From positions 1 through 43,185 of the forward strand of contig JAPPES010000101.1 of the NCBI GenBank assembly GCA_028824125.1: a stretch of DNA of 43,185 nt, in the 5' to 3' direction. The stretch comes from Candidatus Poribacteria bacterium. GTDB taxonomy: Bacteria; Poribacteria; WGA-4E; WGA-3G. Position numbers and translations under genes: made by a program. Below, piece after piece: positions 43,020 through 43,185 of this stretch. Below the pieces are notes generated by a model. The model was given only the letters and a program-made list of their open reading frames with translations, was not told the origin of the DNA and did not search any database. Within the stretch, counting starts at the first letter, position 1. Each line of letters starts with the position of its first letter.

Positions 43020-43185
43020 ATATTGTAGGTGCGGTTTCAAACCACGCCATAGGTGTCAATTTAAGAAGACAAGCGTTCGTTGTCGCGAATTCATTGCCAA
43101 ACGCGCGTTTGGAATTTGGCACTTCGGACCTTCTGTAGGAGCGAGCTTTGCTCGCGACCCTGCGTCCGATGTCGCGAGCAAAGCT
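43020..43185. repeat. cluster of family A, delta-end and family F repeats at the window edge
   Basis: GTAGGTGCGGTTTCAAACCACG (43026-43047) is an A relative, joined to a delta end (CCATAGGTGTCAATTTAAG, 43047-43065). TGTAGGAGCGAGCTTTGCTC (from 43134) is a family F unit, and its complement GTCGCGAGCAAAGCT runs to the last base, so the hairpin continues outside the window. No gene. Confidence 0.65.

Overview
The window is about 43 kb of AT-rich, Gram-negative-type bacterial DNA. It fits a member of Candidatus Poribacteria or a close relative (an inference). The pointers are Gfo/Idh/MocA dehydrogenases, a sulfatase, secreted LamG proteins, a phytanoyl-CoA-dioxygenase/HEAT fusion, a DUF6785-type membrane protein, a PorV-like barrel protein, an Omp85 protein, and intergenic space full of short palindromic repeats. 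No rRNA, tRNA, CRISPR array, transposase or integrase gene was seen. No gene is cut by either edge.

Layout. 0.25-1.3 kb: Gfo/Idh/MocA dehydrogenase. 1.6-4.6 kb: a three-gene cassette (75-aa DUF5678-like protein, retropepsin-like protease, sulfatase) followed by a second, decayed copy. 4.6-5.2 kb: a miniature transposable element with a perfect 8-bp target duplication. 5.2-9.4 kb: a large secreted protein and a PorV/PorQ-type barrel protein, resembling type IX secretion. 9.7-13.3 kb: dehydrogenase, membrane protein and GT39-like glycosyltransferase. 13.9-17.4 kb: a Cache-like lipoprotein, an ELM1-family protein coupled to a lipoprotein, and a small unknown gene. 17.5-21.4 kb: purine permease, apt, and GTP-type PEP carboxykinase. 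21.7-23.5 kb: an Omp85/BamA-like protein. 23.7-29.7 kb: a defence-like island with a DUF433 relic, a TIR/deoxyribosyltransferase-like protein and its fragment, two toxin-antitoxin-like pairs, and a fused restriction-methylation enzyme. 30.2-33.9 kb: a B12-binding radical SAM protein with an unusual coiled-coil tail, and a double-ATPase ECF-type ABC protein. 34.4-36.7 kb: tyrA-cmk-plsC operon. 37.0-39.0 kb: two tandem secreted LamG proteins. 39.3-43.0 kb: DUF6785-like membrane protein and the PhyH-HEAT fusion.

Housekeeping genes (apt, pckG, tyrA, cmk, plsC, Omp85) sit among accessory genes, and gaps of 300-750 bp are packed with repeats. By eye there are at least four families of non-autonomous, MITE-like elements: alpha (ends GGGTGTGT), beta (ends TAGTAAAAT, TA target), gamma (ends ATGAAGATTAAA) and delta (ends ATAGGTGTCAA). 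They carry smaller palindromes as cargo. The best-supported is a beta element inside a DUF433 relic, whose intact paralogue 2.7 kb away preserves the empty TA site. All names and functions come from reading motifs; no database search was run.
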